A DNA stretch of 10,246 nucleotides. It comes from Candidatus Aegiribacteria sp. (GTDB lineage Bacteria; Fermentibacterota; Fermentibacteria; Fermentibacterales; JCC-6). The stretch covers positions 1 through 10,246 of the forward strand of contig DAOWNO010000041.1 in the NCBI GenBank assembly GCA_030642525.1. The letters run 5' to 3'. Positions 6,760-10,246 of this stretch are shown one piece after another. The notes below the pieces were generated by a model that saw only the letters and a list, made by a program, of their open reading frames with translations, did not search any database and was not told the origin of the DNA. Position 1 is the stretch's first letter; each line of letters starts with the position of its first letter. Made by a program: the position numbers and the translations under genes.

Positions 6760-8940
6760 ATGTTGCCAGTGTCCAAGCACTTTTTTGGAAGTACATCATC
6801 TGCCGTGCTGTTCTGCGTGTTGATTATGATATCGATCAGCAGTGCAGCTCTTACTTCAACAGGAACTCCCCCTTGTGATGTTCCGAGCATACTGATTCTT
6901 CATTCCTATCATCCGGGGTTCACCTGGACTGAGAGTATCAGTGCGGGACTGAGTTCTATCCTTGAGGAAGCTGATTTTGAGATTGATATTTGCATTGAGT
7001 ATATGGACACAAAGGTTCACCTGCCGGAGGAAGTGTTTCCTCAGTTAGAGCAGTTATACATAACAAAGTACAAAGACATGTGTTTTGATCTCATAATTAC
7101 AACAGATGACAATGCATTGAACTTTCTGCTGGCTCGGCGCGATCAACTCTTTCCCGGTGTTCCCATCGTTTTCTGCGGCCTGAATAATTTTTCGGAATCC
7201 CGGATTAAAGGCATACACGGAATCACAGGTGTGGCAGAAGCTTTGGATCTGGGCGGCACTATCGAACTCGCGCTGAATCTGCATCCTGGTACACGATATG
7301 TGGCGGTGGTAAATGACAGTACACCTACCGGCATCTGGAACCTGGAACACTTCAGAGAAGTTGCACCGGAATTCACCAATAGAATTGAATTCATCGAACT
7401 GTTCAATCTGACCACTGAAGAACTGATAGAAGCTCTTCACACTCTACCTGATGAAACGCTTGTTCTTCTCATGTCTTTCTATCGAGATAAAGCAGGAAGA
7501 ACTTTCTGTTATCATGAATACACGATGCTTGTGACGGAGAACTCCAACGCGCCTGTATACACCGCCTGGGACATGTTTGTAGGACATGGTGTTATGGGAG
7601 GGATTGTGATCAGTGGCGAAGCCCAGGGTGAACATGCCGCACGACTGGCTCTTAGAATACTGAAAGGTGAATCGGCGGACGAGATACCGGTGCTGACTGA
7701 AAGCCCGAATGTACCGATGTTCGATTATAGTGTTATGCATGATTTTGGAGTTTCAGTTTCTGATCTGCCGCCAGGGAGAATTGTGATCAACGAACCTGTG
7801 TCACTTTACTATAGATATACAGTATATATCTGGATGGTGATTGTCTTCGTAGTGCTGCAATCTATCATGATCCTTGCCCTGACTGCAAATGTCTTCAAAC
7901 GCAAACGAGCGGAAGGTCGCCTGCGACAGAGCGAGGAACGCTATCGCGGTATCGTCGAGGACCAGACCGAGCTCATCTGCCGTAATCTGCCGGACGGTAC
8001 GCTTACATTCGTTAACGACGCGTACTGCCGCTACTTCAACAAGAAACGCGATGAACTCATTGGGTACAGTTTTATGCCTTTGATCCCTGATGAATATCAT
8101 CAGACTGTGATGGATTATTTTGCGTCTCTGGGAAGCGAGAACCCGGTTGCTACCCATGAATACAGCATCATCATGCCCGATGGCGAGATGAGGTGGAACC
8201 AATGGACCAATCGAGCCATCCTTGATTGCGATGGGCAAGTGGTCGAATTCCAGGGGGCCGGGCGCGATATAACAGAGCGCAAGATGGCGGAAGAGGCATT
8301 GCGGAAAGCAGAAACACGTTACCGTTCTCTTGTCGAGCAAATGCCAGCAGTTACTTATACCGCTGCACTTAACGAGATCAGTACAACAACTTTTGTCAGT
8401 CCCCAGATCGAATTATTCCTTGGTTTTTCACCGCAGGACTATTCGGACAATCCAAACTTCTGGAATCAGCATCTTTATCCCGATGATTATGACCGAGTGC
8501 TGAAGGAGATTAAACACTGCCATGAGACCGGCGAACCGTTTGTATCCGAGTATCGCATGATCTCGAAAACGGGTGAAGCTGTCTGGTTCAGGGACGAAGC
8601 CATCATTATTAAAAGCGATGATGGGACACCTCTGTTTCTCCAGGGCATCATGTTGAACATTACCGAACGCAAGCACGCTGAGAAGGAGCAGATGAGTCTC
8701 GAGCGCCAGGTTTTACAGGCACAGAAACTCGAGAGTCTGGGAGTGCTTGCAGGAGGAATTGCTCATGACTTCAACAACCTGCTCACGGGTATCCTGGGCA
8801 ACGCTGATCTTGCGCTGCTCGATCTTTCCCCTGTATCTCCGGCACGTCAGAATATCCAGGATATTGAAACAGCGGCTCATCGAGCTGCAGAACTCTGCCG
8901 GCAGATGCTGGCCTATTCCGGAAGGGCATTTTGTCATTGA
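6760..8940 (+). CDS. Hybrid sensor histidine kinase, 5' part (sensor, PAS, PAS, HisKA); frameshifted
   Basis: The first 726 residues of a membrane-bound two-component sensor kinase. In order: signal peptide or N-terminal anchor (1-30, hydrophobic AVLFCVLIMISISSA); an extracytoplasmic domain of about 300 residues like the ABC_sub_bind periplasmic family (ILILHSYHPGFTWTESIS near 44, DLIITTDDNAL near 110); one transmembrane helix (about 355-379); PAS plus PAC (about 389-508, ending DITERK); a second PAS plus PAC (about 518-637, ending NITERK); then HisKA with the phospho-acceptor H669 in GGIAHDFNNLL. The start is the ATG at 6760 with GGAGG 7 nt upstream; a TTG at 6700 is unlikely. The frame runs out of homology after LAYSG and meets TGA at 8938-8940; the ATPase and receiver domains continue in the +1 frame. 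As it stands this product lacks the ATPase domain and could not autophosphorylate. The ligand is unknown. Confidence 0.92.
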   Translation: MLPVSKHFFGSTSSAVLFCVLIMISISSAALTSTGTPPCDVPSILILHSYHPGFTWTESISAGLSSILEEADFEIDICIEYMDTKVHLPEEVFPQLEQLYITKYKDMCFDLIITTDDNALNFLLARRDQLFPGVPIVFCGLNNFSESRIKGIHGITGVAEALDLGGTIELALNLHPGTRYVAVVNDSTPTGIWNLEHFREVAPEFTNRIEFIELFNLTTEELIEALHTLPDETLVLLMSFYRDKAGRTFCYHEYTMLVTENSNAPVYTAWDMFVGHGVMGGIVISGEAQGEHAARLALRILKGESADEIPVLTESPNVPMFDYSVMHDFGVSVSDLPPGRIVINEPVSLYYRYTVYIWMVIVFVVLQSIMILALTANVFKRKRAEGRLRQSEERYRGIVEDQTELICRNLPDGTLTFVNDAYCRYFNKKRDELIGYSFMPLIPDEYHQTVMDYFASLGSENPVATHEYSIIMPDGEMRWNQWTNRAILDCDGQVVEFQGAGRDITERKMAEEALRKAETRYRSLVEQMPAVTYTAALNEISTTTFVSPQIELFLGFSPQDYSDNPNFWNQHLYPDDYDRVLKEIKHCHETGEPFVSEYRMISKTGEAVWFRDEAIIIKSDDGTPLFLQGIMLNITERKHAEKEQMSLERQVLQAQKLESLGVLAGGIAHDFNNLLTGILGNADLALLDLSPVSPARQNIQDIETAAHRAAELCRQMLAYSGRAFCH
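8920..8926 (+). other. Frameshift point in the hybrid kinase gene
   Basis: Frame 0 reads LAYSG then RAFCH and a stop; the +1 frame from 8924 reads GHFVIEPVDISEI, the normal continuation of this kinase family (usually LAYSGKG-x-F-V-x-E-P-V). Between GGA (8920-8922) and GGG (8924-8926) there is one A. Loss of two bases from a Lys codon (GGA-AAA-GGG to GGA-A-GGG), or gain of one A, explains it. The sequence alone cannot tell a real mutation from an assembly error at a short purine run. Confidence 0.85.
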
Positions 8941-9853
8941 ACCGGTAGATATTTCGGAGATTATTCGCGAGATGTCCCACATCCTTGATGTCTCGATCAG
9001 CAAGAAATCTATTCTGAAGTACGACCTCTCTGATGTCCCTGTTACCATCATGGCTGACGCGACACAGATCCGGCAGGTGATCATGAATCTCATCATGAAC
9101 GCATCGGAAGCATTGAGTGATAATAGCGGCATAATTTCGATCTCAACAGGGCTTGCTCATTACGACAGCTCCTATCTTTTTGAAATGTATATGGACGAGA
9201 ATCTTCAGGAAGGGATGTATGCCTGTCTCGAGGTGACCGATACTGGATGCGGGATGGATAGCGAAACAAAAGAAAAGCTGTTCGACCCGTTCTTCACAAC
9301 GAAAATCGCCGGGCGAGGACTGGGACTGTCAGCCGTTCTTGGTATTGTCCGGGGTCACAAAGGAGTTCTCAGGGTCAATAGTGAACCCGGGAAAGGAACG
9401 ACATTCAGGATTCTCTTTCCAGCAATTGTTGAATTTTCTGAACATGAACCGGAAGAAATTGACAAGAAGCCTGAATGGTACGGACACGGAACGATTCTAA
9501 TTGTTGACGACGAGGAGACTGTTCGCGCGGTCGGCAGACATATGCTCGAACGGCTGGGTTTCACAGTTATAACGACCGAAGACGGTTTGAAGGCTGTTGA
9601 GATCTTCAGGAAAAAATACGATGAGATCGATTGCGTGCTGCTGGACCTTACGATGCCGCATATGGACGGAGAAGAGGCCTTTCGCGAAATGCGAAGAATC
9701 AAGAGTGATATCAGGATCATTATGTCCAGTGGTTACAGTAAACAGGAGATATTTCGGCGCTTTGCCGGTAAAGGGATGACCGGATTTATCCATAAACCGT
9801 ACGTTATGAATGAACTTCAAAAGGTTATACGTGAAGCTCTCGAGGGCAAATAG
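8924..9853 (+). CDS. Hybrid sensor histidine kinase, 3' part (HATPase_c and receiver); frameshifted
   Basis: The continuation of the kinase in the +1 frame, about 309 residues. The HATPase_c domain shows the N box NLIMNASEAL (near 9089-9118), G1 box DTGCGMD, F box FDPFFTTK and G2 box GRGLGLS, all intact. A short acidic linker leads to a receiver domain with the acidic pair DD in ILIVDDEE, phospho-acceptor Asp at 9644-9646 (LLDLTMPHMDG), SSGY and the conserved Lys in HKPY. The receiver suggests a phosphorelay or feedback onto the kinase; no separate output regulator lies in the window. The coordinates mark where homology begins, not a start codon. Open reading continues upstream of 8924 but encodes nonsense relative to the family. 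Independent translation could start at an ATG at 8765, which by chance has a strong ribosome-binding site, or at an ATG at 8972. All catalytic motifs are preserved, which argues for a very recent frameshift or an error. Confidence 0.9.
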   Translation, partial: GHFVIEPVDISEIIREMSHILDVSISKKSILKYDLSDVPVTIMADATQIRQVIMNLIMNASEALSDNSGIISISTGLAHYDSSYLFEMYMDENLQEGMYACLEVTDTGCGMDSETKEKLFDPFFTTKIAGRGLGLSAVLGIVRGHKGVLRVNSEPGKGTTFRILFPAIVEFSEHEPEEIDKKPEWYGHGTILIVDDEETVRAVGRHMLERLGFTVITTEDGLKAVEIFRKKYDEIDCVLLDLTMPHMDGEEAFREMRRIKSDIRIIMSSGYSKQEIFRRFAGKGMTGFIHKPYVMNELQKVIREALEGK

Positions 9854-9886
9854 CAGTAAAGTGCTGGCTGAATTTACAGGCAAGGG

Positions 9887-10246
9887 TTATTCCGGAAAGG
9901 TAACTTCTGAAAGAATTTCCATTGCCGGTTCCAGCTCCTCGTCCGAAAGGCATCCGAAGCTGATCCTCAGGTGTCTTTCTCCGGTTGGCCCGAATGCTGA
10001 GCCTGGAATGGTGCCTATACCATACTCATTCAGAATGTACATGGCGGCTTCCTGTGAAGTCATACTGCTTTCATATGAAGCAAGCGTGAAGAATGCTCCA
10101 CCCGCTTTCCGCCATGAAAGGGAGCTATTGCCGCTCAATGCAGTCCTGCAGAGTTCAAGCCTCCGTTTTACACCTTGGGACATCTGCGATATCCAGTTCA
10201 CTTCCAGAAGTGCTGTTTCAAGCAGGAATTGCGAAGGTGAAGGTGG
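9887..10246 (-). CDS. Class I/II PLP-dependent aminotransferase, C-terminal part
   Basis: The last 119 residues of a fold-type I aminotransferase; the 5' two-thirds, with the PLP-binding lysine, lie beyond the right edge and the frame is open to it. Recognisable are WRKAGGAFFTLASYE (the small-domain strand seen in aspartate-type aminotransferases), EYGIGTIPGSAFGPTGERHLRIS with the Arg of HLRISFG, which in this family binds the substrate alpha-carboxylate, and a final helix DEELEPAMEIL. These cytoplasmic enzymes transfer amino groups between amino acids and 2-oxo acids; the substrate cannot be told from the C-terminus alone. It converges on the kinase gene with 33 nt between the two stop codons. 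Confidence 0.88.
   Translation of the reverse strand, partial: PPSPSQFLLETALLEVNWISQMSQGVKRRLELCRTALSGNSSLSWRKAGGAFFTLASYESSMTSQEAAMYILNEYGIGTIPGSAFGPTGERHLRISFGCLSDEELEPAMEILSEVTFPE

Noticed and set aside
7801..8340. A 179-codon open frame on the minus strand
   Set aside because: It is antisense to the PAS domains of the kinase, with no ribosome-binding site or recognisable motif.
8920..8940. Programmed +1 frameshift of the RF2 type at CAT-TGA
   Set aside because: Slippage at the stop would keep RAFCH, which does not match the family; homology switches frame at GGA-A-GGG, upstream, and no slippery pairing fits. A plain indel is simpler.
9854..9886. Bidirectional terminator between the convergent kinase and aminotransferase genes
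   Set aside because: I find no stem of useful length followed by a T-run in the 33-nt gap.

Overview
This window looks like a piece of the chromosome of an anaerobic bacterium. It has moderate GC, compact mostly operon-like gene spacing, and no mobile element, phage gene, tRNA, rRNA or CRISPR array that I can see. The anaerobe inference rests on a pyruvate:ferredoxin oxidoreductase gene. A dedicated asparaginyl-tRNA synthetase, a DUF4416 protein and a hybrid sensor kinase with an ABC-substrate-binding-like sensor fit lineages such as deltaproteobacteria-like, spirochaete-like or uncultured candidate phyla. I cannot place it more precisely from the sequence.

Left half, minus strand (read right to left, 5253 to 1): a TIGR01212/YhcC-YtqA-type radical SAM enzyme (probable wobble-uridine tRNA modification), then asnS, then nifJ, which runs off the left edge. 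Gaps are 107 and 63 nt and I see no clear terminator, so co-transcription is plausible. The first two genes both act on tRNA; nifJ is central anaerobic carbon and electron metabolism.

Middle, plus strand (5298 to 6622), divergent from the radical SAM gene across a 44-nt spacer: an arylamine N-acetyltransferase-like protein with a visible Cys-His-Asp triad, overlapping by 16 nt a DUF4416 protein. This translationally coupled pair is the least understood part of the window.

Right half, plus strand (6760 to 9853): a hybrid sensor histidine kinase of about 1030 residues (signal peptide, ABC_sub_bind-like periplasmic sensor, one membrane helix, two PAS domains, HisKA, HATPase_c, receiver). It is interrupted by one frame change at about 8923, between the HisKA and ATPase domains. 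Its leader carries a plausible promoter and two perfect 8-bp inverted repeats. Convergent to it, the C-terminal end of a class I/II PLP aminotransferase enters from the right edge (9887 to 10246, minus strand). I found no convincing undescribed system. The best leads are the kinase frameshift, the kinase leader structure, the NAT-like/DUF4416 pair and an unusual motif-2 residue in AsnRS.
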